A stretch of 16,805 nt of DNA from positions 1 through 16,805 of the forward strand of contig JAPLMV010000059.1 of the NCBI GenBank assembly GCA_026386835.1, read 5' to 3'. Below, piece by piece: positions 1 through 5,740 of this stretch; position 1 is the stretch's first letter, and each line of letters starts with the position of its first letter. The stretch comes from Planctomycetota bacterium (lineage in GTDB: Bacteria > Planctomycetota > Phycisphaerae > Sedimentisphaerales > Anaerobacaceae). The notes beneath the pieces were generated by a model. The model did no database searches. It had not been told where the DNA came from and saw only the letters and a program-made list of their open reading frames with translations. A program made the translations under genes and the position numbers.

Positions 1-1242
1 ATGCCGACAGCGCTGGCTGCGATTTTAGAAACATCCTGCAGGTTCAAAACGGCGTTTTATGCACACGAAGTGGCAACGATGAGGCGGATAGTCGAAGAGC
101 ATCCAGGACACGACACAATGTTCTACAACGCCATTCATCAGGCAAAGACCAGCGGAAAATACCTCGCCGACACATTCGGTGACCAGAGTTCATATTTCAA
201 ACATCCGCTCGTGGAAGCAGCCAAATACTGCGATTCAATATGTGCGGTGGGCGATTACGCGGCAGAGGAATTAAAATTTCTGTCGCCGGAATTTGAAAAC
301 GCCAGCATCGATATAGTTTACAACGGAATACCGGCTTACCAAATAACCCTTGCCGACAAACTTGCCTCGAAAGAAAAGCTCCAGCACTACTGCGAGAATC
401 TTCTTGGGTACAGGCCGGACTTTGTCTTTACGCATGTTACCAGGCTGGTAAAGAGCAAAGGACTCTGGCGAGATTTGCAGGTGCTCGAATATATGGAGAA
501 AGAATTCCGCAGCGAAAATAAAACCGCTGTGCTGTTTTTATTATCGACCGAAACCTGCCAGCGGCGAAGCTGCGATATCCTGAATATGGAATCGGCCTAT
601 AACTGGCCTGTGGCACACCGCGAAACTTGGCCTGACCTTTCGGGCGGAGAGGCAAATTTCTACACTTCCATTCAGGAATTCAACGCCTCGAGCAGAAACA
701 TCAAGGTTGTCTTTATAAATCAATTCGGGTTCAGCAGAAAACACTGCGGCAATAGAATGCCAGAAGATATGGAATTCATCGATATCCGAAGGGGCAGCGA
801 TGTGGAGTTCGGCCTGAGCATCTATGAGCCGTTCGGTATTGCCCCGCTCGAACCTCTGACTTTCGGCGGGATATGCGTGGTCAGCAACGTATCTGGCTGT
901 GCAGGTTTCGTACGGGATGTAACCAATGGAGAAGGAAGCAAAAACGTTGTTATTGCCGACTATATCAGTCTGGGCAAAAACGGATTTGCGGATATCGAAG
1001 ACCCGCTTCAAATCGGGATGTCGGTACGCAATCAGATAGAAGATTACGTCAGCGACAAAATCGCAATGCAGGTTTGCTCGCGGCTGGCAAAAAATGATTC
1101 GGAACTTGAAGGCATGATTAAGGCCGGCTGCGAACTTGCCAAAAATATGAGCTGGGATGTTGCGGTCAAAGATTACCTGTTGCCAAGTTTGCAAAAATCT
1201 GCCGATGCCAGCAGGAAACTGGCAGAAATTACCGCCGCATAA
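1..1242 (+). CDS. GT-B glycosyltransferase, glycogen synthase-like (5' partial)
   Basis: This is the C-terminal two-thirds or so of a retaining GT-B glycosyltransferase (GT4/GT5, glycogen or starch synthase-like), which would transfer a sugar from a nucleotide-sugar donor. Visible motifs are AHEVATMR near residue 21, an N-terminal-domain signature. At about residues 140-150 is T-R-L-V-K-S-K-G, with the Arg and Lys that contact the donor phosphates. At E276/E284 is the E-x7-E donor-site motif (YEPFGIAPLE). The frame is open to the first base of the window. The first visible ATG falls inside what should be the N-terminal Rossmann domain and has no visible ribosome binding site, so I treat the gene as truncated by the window edge. 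It ends in TAA. The exact acceptor and product cannot be read from this fragment. No terminator is evident, and the 3' end faces a relic gene on the other strand. Confidence 0.8.
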   Translation: MPTALAAILETSCRFKTAFYAHEVATMRRIVEEHPGHDTMFYNAIHQAKTSGKYLADTFGDQSSYFKHPLVEAAKYCDSICAVGDYAAEELKFLSPEFENASIDIVYNGIPAYQITLADKLASKEKLQHYCENLLGYRPDFVFTHVTRLVKSKGLWRDLQVLEYMEKEFRSENKTAVLFLLSTETCQRRSCDILNMESAYNWPVAHRETWPDLSGGEANFYTSIQEFNASSRNIKVVFINQFGFSRKHCGNRMPEDMEFIDIRRGSDVEFGLSIYEPFGIAPLEPLTFGGICVVSNVSGCAGFVRDVTNGEGSKNVVIADYISLGKNGFADIEDPLQIGMSVRNQIEDYVSDKIAMQVCSRLAKNDSELEGMIKAGCELAKNMSWDVAVKDYLLPSLQKSADASRKLAEITAA

Positions 1243-1250
1243 CACACAAA

Positions 1251-1343
1251 AAAACGCACCTGAATATTATCCTTGATGTAATAATACCAGCCTAAAGCAC
1301 GCTCAACCTCGTCATAAGCATCAACCACAATTTCCATTCGCAT
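1251..1343 (-). pseudogene. CcbP-like calcium-binding protein, N-terminal fragment
   Basis: Reading the minus strand from an ATG at 1343 gives about 31 residues including MEIVVDAYDEVERALGWYYY followed by IKDN. This matches, from memory, the start of the CcbP calcium-binding family (PF11535), where the usual text is close to EIVVDAYDEEERAMGWYYYL. After residue 30 the family pattern (F-P-F-x-A-x-C) is lost, and the frame runs on into the antisense of the glycosyltransferase 3' end. An in-frame TAA lies five codons upstream of the ATG. The family is normally around 100 residues or more, so only a third or less survives. I infer a 3'-truncated relic. The acidic D-A-Y-D-E-V-E block is intact, but no stable domain is expected. 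Confidence 0.6.
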
Positions 1344-1390
1344 TGACGTCAGACATTATGTAATCCAAGAGAAAAAAACACTTACGCTCC

Positions 1391-1478
1391 ATCACATTTT
1401 GGTGTATTCTTGGTGCAGGTTTGTGCAGAATGTGGCATATTGGAGCATATTTCAGCGTATTTAGAGGATTTGGGCAAA
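1391..1478 (+). repeat. Degenerate 10-11 bp periodic array A
   Basis: Short G/T-rich units follow one another with a period near one helical turn. T-T-G-G or a one-base variant starts at about 1399, 1410, 1421, 1432, 1440, 1450, 1460 and 1470. Examples of units are GGTGTATTCTT, GGTGCAGGTTT, GGAGCATATTT and CAGCGTATTT. The period is not a multiple of three and no credible protein is encoded. A related array in the opposite orientation lies at 4049-4131. Confidence 0.5.
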
Positions 1479-1525
1479 ATAATGCTTTCCGAAGTAAGTG
1501 GTTGTTTTGAAAGGATTTAAGTTAA

Positions 1526-1599
1526 TGGGCGATATAGGAGTCGAACCTACGACCTCACGGGTGTGATCCGTGCGCTCTAACCAACTGAGCTAATCGCCC
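1526..1599 (-). tRNA. tRNA-Val (anticodon CAC)
   Basis: The minus strand folds into a full cloverleaf. The acceptor stem is GGGCGAT/ATCGCCC, the D stem GCTC/GAGC with a G-G containing loop, the anticodon stem CACGG/CCGTG, and the T arm GTAGG-TTCGACT-CCTAT (one G-T pair). The seven-base anticodon loop A-T-C-A-C-A-C places CAC at 1565-1563, which reads the GTG valine codon. The discriminator is A (position 1526). The 3' CCA is not encoded, so it must be added after transcription. Position 32 is A and position 38 is C, whereas a pyrimidine at 32 is usual. A promoter lies just upstream. Confidence 0.93.
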
Positions 1600-1611
1600 G
1601 AGGCAAATTAT

Positions 1612-1641
1612 ATTAGAACACCACGAATCATCCTTTGTCAA
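1612..1641 (-). promoter_or_regulatory. Sigma70-type promoter of the tRNA gene
   Basis: On the minus strand a perfect -35 TTGACA (1641-1636) is followed after 18 bases by TCTAAT (1617-1612), five of six matches to the -10 consensus. The predicted start lies about six bases before the mature 5' end of the tRNA at 1599, typical for a tRNA gene. Confidence 0.65.
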
Positions 1642-1680
1642 GTTTTATATCAGGCGCCGTCTGCAGGATACTGCTGAGAT

Positions 1681-2046
1681 TTAATGGCAGTCGTGTTGGT
1701 TGCAGGCATTTTCAGCAGTTATTTCTTCAAGCTCACCCTGTCCATACTGTTTGAGGATCTCTTCAACAGTACCGGCAATTGCTCTATATGCTTTTATACC
1801 GCCTTCATTCAGCTTCTGCACTGCCCGCGCACCCATGCCGCCGCAGACTACCGCATCAATCTTCTTGCCAGCTAATAAACTCATAGGCTGACACGTGCCA
1901 TGCAAATGATGTTCGTTTGAGTTTTCAATTACTTCGACAGAATTATTTTCGGCATCATAGATTGTGAAATAGGGCGCACTGCCAAAATGACCGTAAACTT
2001 CGGATGTTTTGCCATCATTTGTTGTAGTTGGAATACATATTCTCAT
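1681..2046 (-). CDS. NifX/NifB-type FeMo-cofactor domain protein (MTH1175-like)
   Basis: This is a 121-residue protein of the dinitrogenase iron-molybdenum cofactor biosynthesis fold (PF02579), which binds and carries iron-sulfur or iron-molybdenum clusters. Family signs are MRICIPTT at the start, then V-Y-G-H-F-G-S-A-P-Y-F-T-I-Y, the central D-A-V-V-C-G-G-M-G-A-R-A, and G-G-I-K-A-Y-R-A. The tail CNQHDCH adds two Cys and two His that could bind metal. The start at 2046 is preferred over an in-frame ATG at 2064, because AGGAG sits nine bases before it and because its ATG overlaps the stop of the DUF134 gene as ATGA, implying translational coupling. No nitrogenase genes are visible, so a nitrogen-fixation role is not supported. 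Stand-alone members of this family occur in many non-fixing anaerobes. The real cargo is unknown. Confidence 0.85.
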   Translation of the reverse strand: MRICIPTTTNDGKTSEVYGHFGSAPYFTIYDAENNSVEVIENSNEHHLHGTCQPMSLLAGKKIDAVVCGGMGARAVQKLNEGGIKAYRAIAGTVEEILKQYGQGELEEITAENACNQHDCH

Positions 2047-2516
2047 ATACTTATTCTCCTGCACATTTTTCGTCTTCCGCCAGGACCGCGGGCTCTTGCC
2101 CAGCCTCGATCCTGAGAAGCCCTGTGAATATTTTTACTCTGACACTTCGGGCATTGGGCCGGACGGCCTGTGCCAAAAGCCTCGAACCATTCATTCTTAC
2201 AATCTGAACATAGAAATTGCCTCTTCATCATTTTGACAACACCTCCTTCAATTTTAAGAGCCCTGGCATTAACAATTGCATCTGCAATCTTCTTATGAGC
2301 AGATTCAACGATATTGCCAAAAGTCTGTCTTGAAATATTCATTTTTTTAGCCGCATCTTCCTGATACAGTCCTTCAAGGTCAGCCAGCCGTATGGCCTCA
2401 AATTCATCTATCGTTAAACCAACTTCCTCCAACTGCGAAATTGGTACGCCTCTGGGCTTAAAGTAATCTGCCTGCGGATTCCCGCAGACACGCCTGCATT
2501 TACAGGGACGAGCCAT
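2043..2516 (-). CDS. DUF134 (UPF0251) protein with C-terminal zinc ribbon
   Basis: This is a predicted DNA-binding protein of 157 residues. It opens with MARPCKCRRVCGNP, the conserved Cys-rich start of the DUF134 family. Then come F-K-P-R-G-V-P and E-F-E-A-I-R-L-A-D, and a sigma70-region-4-like helix-turn-helix at about residues 50-80 (EDAAKKMNISRQTFGNIVESA). After residue 100 a second part has C-S-D-C and C-P-K-C pairs about 20 residues apart, a zinc ribbon not present in every family member. The start at 2516 has GGAG six to seven bases upstream. An in-frame ATG at 2549 would lie in the operator, upstream of the predicted transcription start, and is rejected. The stop overlaps the ATG of the NifX-like gene. 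I infer that it regulates its own operon, which the palindrome at 2535-2550 would fit, but its ligand and targets are not known. Confidence 0.85.
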   Translation of the reverse strand: MARPCKCRRVCGNPQADYFKPRGVPISQLEEVGLTIDEFEAIRLADLEGLYQEDAAKKMNISRQTFGNIVESAHKKIADAIVNARALKIEGGVVKMMKRQFLCSDCKNEWFEAFGTGRPAQCPKCQSKNIHRASQDRGWARARGPGGRRKMCRRISI

Positions 2517-2534
2517 GATAATCTCCATTAGATA

Positions 2535-2550
2535 ATTGGCATATGCCAAT
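2535..2550. promoter_or_regulatory. Perfect 16-bp palindrome, probable operator
   Basis: ATTGGCATATGCCAAT is identical on both strands without a gap. It lies immediately downstream of the -10 box of the DUF134 promoter and covers the predicted transcription start near 2544, where a bound protein would block RNA polymerase. The obvious candidates are the DUF134 product itself or another metal-sensing regulator; this is inference. Confidence 0.65.
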
Positions 2551-2579
2551 AATATAATTCAAAAAAACCACCCTGTCAA
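2551..2579 (-). promoter_or_regulatory. Strong sigma70-type promoter of the DUF134-NifX operon
   Basis: On the minus strand TTGACA (2579-2574) and TATATT (2556-2551) are separated by exactly 17 bases, a near-consensus promoter. The predicted start near 2544 leaves a leader of about 28 bases before the ATG at 2516. Confidence 0.75.
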
Positions 2580-2705
2580 TATAAATTCAAAAAAAATTTC
2601 CTGTCTATGGTATTTAACAAGAAAATAAGGTGCTCAAACTGACCGATTTTAGGCCGCTAAGTAGCCGTTTTTCTGAGATTTTACAATACATCGGGACTCG
2701 ACTCG

Positions 2706-3119
2706 TCAGGTGCCGTCTGCGGCGATAAGGTTTACCCTGCCGAGCTTGATGCCTTTCTGGCTTAAGATATTTTCAGCGGTTTGGTTGATTTCGCCCACTG
2801 GACCTTTTAAGATGATAATCTCCATACAATCGTGTTTGTCGAGGTGAATGTGCATCGTGCAAATAGTCTGGAGCAGATGTGAATGCTGCAGGCCGGTAAG
2901 TTTTTGCATAAGTTTTGTGGAATGATGGTCATAAACCATGCATACCGCTGCGACGGCCTTTGTTTTTGGATTACTAAGCTGTTCCCCGCTTAATTGCTGA
3001 CGTATAAGGTCACGTATAGCCTCGGAACGATTTTGATAACCTTTTTTAGCTATAAGCTTGTCGAAATCTGCCAAAAGCTCTTTTTCAAGCGATATGCCTA
3101 TGCGTTCAATTTGTTCCAT
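2706..3119 (-). CDS. nikR: Nickel-responsive transcriptional regulator NikR
   Basis: This is a 137-residue ribbon-helix-helix repressor with a C-terminal nickel-binding ACT-like domain. The N-terminal part (ERIGISLEKELLADFDKLIA, then the N-R-S-E-A-I-R-D-L-I-R helix at 30-40) is the DNA-binding fold. The four square-planar nickel ligands of the E. coli protein (His76, His87, His89, Cys95) align with a constant offset of three to H79, H90, H92 and C98 here (M-H-I-H-L-D-K-H-D-C), so high-affinity nickel sensing should be intact. GGAA lies upstream of the ATG. The gene follows the transporter gene by 42 bases on the same strand with no visible promoter between them, so they are probably co-transcribed. 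With excess nickel, NikR would be expected to repress this uptake operon. Confidence 0.93.
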   Translation of the reverse strand: MEQIERIGISLEKELLADFDKLIAKKGYQNRSEAIRDLIRQQLSGEQLSNPKTKAVAAVCMVYDHHSTKLMQKLTGLQHSHLLQTICTMHIHLDKHDCMEIIILKGPVGEINQTAENILSQKGIKLGRVNLIAADGT

Positions 3120-3161
3120 CTGCTTTTCCGATAAATTTATGAGAACATGACTTTCGACTTG

Positions 3162-3878
3162 TTATAAGCCGAGAAATACGATGGCTAAGCCGCAAAGAAA
3201 TATTGCCCCTCCTGCCAGGGCGTGAGTGAACCGCTGTATCTGAGTTAAAGGCAGGAAATCTACTCCTGCTCTCGAAAGCAGTACTGTTACAAGCATCGTG
3301 CCGATGGTTATCACGCTAAACACTCCTGTTACCACGACAAGGCCGAACAGACTGCTCTGTGCGGCAGGGTACATTAAGATGGGAATCAGCGGCTCACAGG
3401 GGCCGAAAACAAAAATGACAAATAATGTCCATGGTGCGATGCTCGGCAAATTTTTCCTGCCGTCGTGAACATGTAGGTGTTCCTCATGGTGGCCGTGCAC
3501 ATGCGTATGTTCACAGGTATCGGTGTGTAAGTGGCTGTGTACGTGCGGCTTATTTCTATATGCTTGTCTTAATCCCCAGACAAGATATGCCAGCCCGAAA
3601 GCGGTTAATAACCACGCTGCGAAATCCCCTCGAACTGATTCCACTATTTCCAGTTTCTTGACTGCCAGTCCCATTGCTACCCCTATCAGGCCCAGTATTA
3701 CGGAACTGCCTACGTGGCCGATACCGCACAAAATGGTAATCATCGCCGTTTTTGTCGTTGACCACTTGCGTGACCATGACATCATTATGAAAGGCAAGTA
3801 ATGGTCAGGCCCGAATAATGTATGGAAGAAAGCGATGGATGCAGCGGTAATGATAAGTGCGTTCAATTCGCCTGTCAC
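3162..3878 (-). CDS. Nickel/cobalt transporter-like membrane protein with His-rich loop
   Basis: This is a 238-residue polytopic inner-membrane protein resembling the UreH/NiCoT/TauE-like metal transporters. In the first membrane helix is H19-T-L-F-G-P-D25-H26, like the HX4DH nickel signature of NiCoT permeases but with five residues between His and Asp. Hydrophobic stretches fall near residues 5-30, 42-70, 85-105, 148-170, 178-202 and 215-238. Residues of about 111-140 form a loop with 12 His plus Cys and acidic residues (HVHSHLHT, then EHTHVHGHH), typical of a metal-capturing loop. The start is GTG at 3878 with AAGGG eight bases before it. It is followed by nikR, which points to nickel as substrate. 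Cobalt uptake or efflux cannot be excluded from sequence alone. Confidence 0.8.
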   Translation of the reverse strand: MTGELNALIITAASIAFFHTLFGPDHYLPFIMMSWSRKWSTTKTAMITILCGIGHVGSSVILGLIGVAMGLAVKKLEIVESVRGDFAAWLLTAFGLAYLVWGLRQAYRNKPHVHSHLHTDTCEHTHVHGHHEEHLHVHDGRKNLPSIAPWTLFVIFVFGPCEPLIPILMYPAAQSSLFGLVVVTGVFSVITIGTMLVTVLLSRAGVDFLPLTQIQRFTHALAGGAIFLCGLAIVFLGL

Positions 3879-3894
3879 AGTTAAAACCCTTTAA

Positions 3895-3943
3895 AAATTG
3901 ACAATTTGCGCATAAAAATATCAAAGTTGTGCTACCATAGCAA
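3895..3943 (-). promoter_or_regulatory. Candidate promoter and operators of the transporter-nikR operon
   Basis: On the minus strand TTGCTA (3943-3938) and TATTTT (3920-3915) are 17 bases apart. Two inverted repeats overlap this region. TGCTA-CCA-TAGCA at 3930-3942 covers the -35 box, and AAATTG-A-CAATTT at 3895-3907 lies at the expected transcription start. Neither matches the E. coli NikR operator GTATGA-N16-TCATAC. They are candidate sites only. Confidence 0.4.
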
Positions 3944-4048
3944 GGAGATAATTGAAAAGCCGATAAAATTTACAAAATCTTTTCTTTGCCTCTTTTATAT
4001 TTTCAACATTGGGCCGGATTCAGCGTTCGAAATTGCACTCAACTGTCG

Positions 4049-4131
4049 CCAGATGTTATCCAAAGTCATCCAAGGACATCCAAACGCATTCAGAAGCACA
4101 CCAAAGTATGTCCAAAGTAGGTCAAAAGACA
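4049..4131 (-). repeat. Degenerate 10-11 bp periodic array B
   Basis: On the plus strand the word TCCAA or a close variant begins at 4059, 4069, 4079, 4089, 4100, 4111 and 4121, that is every 10 or 11 bases. Read on the minus strand the units are GACATACTTTG, GATGTCCTTG, GATGACTTTG, AATGCGTTTG and similar. Their layout (purine-led, ending T-T-T-G) resembles array A at 1391-1478, read on the plus strand. The regular helical spacing is visible directly. The function is unknown. Confidence 0.6.
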
Positions 4132-4178
4132 CTAATATATAGCAAGACCCCAGCCTACCATTACTGAGATTGGGTTTG

Positions 4179-4289
4179 ATTGGGTTTGTTTTGCATAACA
4201 GTTCACAACTCATAGTTCGTTGTAGTTCCTTGTATTTGCTAAGGTTAAAGCGTTTTGGGCATTTTGGAAATTGGGTTTGTTTTGCATAA
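4179..4289 (+). repeat. 20-base direct repeat, two copies 91 bp apart
   Basis: ATTGGGTTTGTTTTGCATAA occurs identically at 4179-4198 and 4270-4289. The first copy is preceded by an extra tandem ATTGGGTTTG unit. No coding sense is seen. This looks like a dispersed intergenic repeat. Confidence 0.8.
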
Positions 4290-4439
4290 TTTGATATTTT
4301 TGGCTGAATGTGCAGCCACAGAGATAATTTTTTTTATAGCCACCGAGGACACAGAGATTTTTTTGACACGGGTACCTATGGCACAAGTTAACACTGTTTT
4401 TCTATAACTCATAAATCACGACTCACAATCAAAACTCAA

Positions 4440-4454
4440 TCCGCCTGCGGCGGA
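4440..4454. repeat. Small GC-rich palindrome
   Basis: TCCGCC-TGC-GGCGGA is a perfect six-base inverted repeat with a three-base loop in an otherwise AT-rich region. There is no T tract, so it is unlikely to be a terminator. It resembles a REP-type element. Confidence 0.55.
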
Positions 4455-4508
4455 TAAAAGTTAAAAACTGGGCGCAGAAAAACTACGTCTCTCTATAAAG
4501 GGGCGAAG

Positions 4509-4658
4509 CTGCGCGTTTGGTCGAAAAAAGACTCACCACGAAGGCACGAAGAACACGAAGAAAAATCATAACTAATTGTAAAATAAGGAGTTAAAAATGG
4601 TGAAAATTTTTTTATTTTTTCGGAATTTGAGTGGGGATACCTGCGCGTTTGGCCGAAA
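4509..4658 (+). repeat. 18-base direct repeat, two copies
   Basis: CTGCGCGTTTGG-Y-CGAAA occurs at 4509-4526 (Y = T) and 4641-4658 (Y = C), 132 bases apart, with no coding context. Confidence 0.65.
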
Positions 4659-4844
4659 TCGTATGGCGTATATCGTATTGCGTATTGCGGAGGGTAAAGA
4701 AAGTGCACAAGAGCATAAGGCATAAGATTGATTATTGAGGACTGATTATTTGAAGAGGCAGAAAAAGAGATTTAGACGCGAATTTCGCAGGTAAATGGAC
4801 TAAAGAGCCAAAGGCAAAACGGCGGGGACAACGAGTTGGCCAGC

Positions 4845-5294
4845 CTACAAAACTGCTCCATCGCCATGCTCATTTTTTCTTGCGGGTACAACGCTTCTTC
4901 GAAATATAAGAATCATGAGATAGACTGCAAAGGTAATAGCTGAAGCGACGCGATTATATTGGAGCTTGATTCCCAATATGGATAAAACAGCAAATACTAT
5001 TGGCACTGCTATAATACAGAAGCTTAGAAGTACATTCCATATAAGTGGCAGCGATTCACGATTCCAATACATTAGCACTACAGCTGGGAGAAGGAATCCT
5101 ATCACTGAAAGCAAGATGACGATATATGAATACTTATCAATAAGAACTGCAAACCAAGGATAAAATATCACAAGCAAGGCGATGAGGTTCAGTTCTGAGG
5201 CGTAGTTCTTTTTTTCATCAGGTGTTGCTTTGCGAAAGCGCTCACCATTTAAAATCCTGAGGATTATATTAATTGCACGACCAAGTGAATACAT
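4845..5294 (-). CDS. Small integral membrane protein of unknown function
   Basis: This is a 149-residue protein I do not recognise. The N-terminus (residues 1-34) is basic and amphipathic, with FRKATPDEKKNYASELN. Strongly hydrophobic stretches follow at about 35-52, 55-78, 84-112 and 117-134, giving probably four membrane helices. The tail R-R-S-V-V-P-A-R-K-N-E-H is charged and likely cytoplasmic. The ATG has AAGGA about nine bases upstream, supporting real translation. It lies 48 bases behind the Bro-N gene on the same strand and may be co-transcribed with it. No catalytic motif or known domain is visible. The length and helix arrangement would fit a small accessory or immunity-type membrane protein, but nothing confirms that. 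Confidence 0.6.
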   Translation of the reverse strand: MYSLGRAINIILRILNGERFRKATPDEKKNYASELNLIALLVIFYPWFAVLIDKYSYIVILLSVIGFLLPAVVLMYWNRESLPLIWNVLLSFCIIAVPIVFAVLSILGIKLQYNRVASAITFAVYLMILIFRRSVVPARKNEHGDGAVL

Positions 5295-5342
5295 TTAGTT
5301 CAATCCTTTTAATTAATATGACATCGCTAATTTTTCTCAAGT

Positions 5343-5675
5343 TTACCCCACTTTTGCAAGCCAAAGTTTTATTGGCTCTGCTTTAGGTGACGGAATCGAT
5401 TGAATAATTCGAAGAAGCCCTTCGACATTGGCACAGTCTGTTAAACGCATTTTGCCATCAGGTGCTTTCATTTTCAACTGTCGACAAATTGTCGACAGTT
5501 CAATCCCATCTTCGCTTTTCACGCGAATTTTCATTTTAAACCAATAATCACGAGCATTAACGCTGTCTGTAAGTGCGGCGACGGTATCCACCACTGAGAA
5601 ATACCATGTTTCTACCTTTTCATCGTAATGCCGGCGTATTTGGTATCCTTCAAAAATCGCCAATGGGTTTGTCAT
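5343..5675 (-). CDS. Bro-N domain (phage antirepressor-type) protein, C-terminally truncated
   Basis: This 110-residue protein matches the Bro-N domain found in phage antirepressors and related chromosomal proteins. The text runs MTNPLAIFEGYQIRRHYDEK, then E-T-W-Y-F-S-V-V-D-T-V-A-A-L-T-D-S, A-R-D-Y-W-F-K-M-K, L-S-T-I-C-R-Q-L-K-M-K-A-P-D-G-K and D-C-A-N-V-E-G-L-L-R-I-I-Q-S-I-P-S-P-K-A-E-P-I-K-L-W-L-A-K-V-G. From memory, relatives continue past W-L-A-K-V-G with Y-E-R-I-E-E and a helical C-terminal region of 100 residues or more. Here a TAA follows that Gly directly. The start at 5675 has AGGGG seven bases upstream, whereas the in-frame ATG at 5705 has none. The DNA-binding domain is complete, so the product may still be made. 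It could be a functional short form or a relic of a once longer gene. Confidence 0.75.
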   Translation of the reverse strand: MTNPLAIFEGYQIRRHYDEKVETWYFSVVDTVAALTDSVNARDYWFKMKIRVKSEDGIELSTICRQLKMKAPDGKMRLTDCANVEGLLRIIQSIPSPKAEPIKLWLAKVG

Positions 5676-5716
5676 GGGATTCCCCTTAAAAACTCCTGCT
5701 TCCATGTGTTTTCAGT

Positions 5717-5735
5717 CGGTTACATTTTGTAACCG
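5717..5735. promoter_or_regulatory. 8-bp-arm inverted repeat upstream of the Bro-N gene
   Basis: CGGTTACA-TTT-TGTAACCG is a perfect inverted repeat 42 bases upstream of the chosen Bro-N start. It could be an operator or a leader hairpin. Confidence 0.5.
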
Positions 5736-5740
5736 TCTCA

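Larger units (their letters stand above)
3879..4844. other. Long repeat-rich non-coding region
   Basis: No credible gene is visible in these 966 bases on either strand. The region holds the transporter promoter (3895-3943), periodic array B (4049-4131), a tandem ten-base repeat GATTGGGTTT (4168-4187), a 20-base direct repeat (4179 and 4270), a hairpin (4440-4454) and an 18-base direct repeat (4509 and 4641). It also has low-complexity text such as CACAGAG words at 4315-4355 and three ACGAAG words near 4538-4561. Base composition is more AT-rich than in the genes. The short open frames here are made of these repeats and are not genes. Confidence 0.7.

Noticed and set aside
541..1245. Open frame of 234 codons on the minus strand opposite the glycosyltransferase
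   Set aside because: It is the antisense of a gene with clear motifs. Its own translation has no family features, though its very start overlaps the read-through end of the CcbP relic.
1681..2516. Nitrogen-fixation cluster
   Set aside because: Only a generic NifX/NifB-domain protein is present. No nifHDK, nifE, nifN or radical-SAM NifB is in the window.
2517..2549. Earlier in-frame start for the DUF134 protein (M-A-Y-A-N-Y-L)
   Set aside because: It lies in the palindrome and upstream of the predicted transcription start. The family begins M-A-R-P-C.
2655..2690. Terminator near GGCCGCTAAGTAGCCG-TTTTT
   Set aside because: The stem is imperfect and the T run is on the plus strand, where no gene precedes it. 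It does not serve nikR on the minus strand.
1391..4131. CRISPR array
   Set aside because: The repeat units are 10-11 bases, degenerate and without unique spacers, and no cas genes are present.
3995..4213. 72-codon frame on the minus strand in the large gap
   Set aside because: Its text (T-Y-F-G-V-L-L-N-A-F-G-C) is only the translation of periodic array B and the T-T-G-G-G-T-T-T repeats.
4493..4723. 76-codon frame on the minus strand
   Set aside because: Composed of low-complexity and repeated words, with no Shine-Dalgarno and no recognisable domain.
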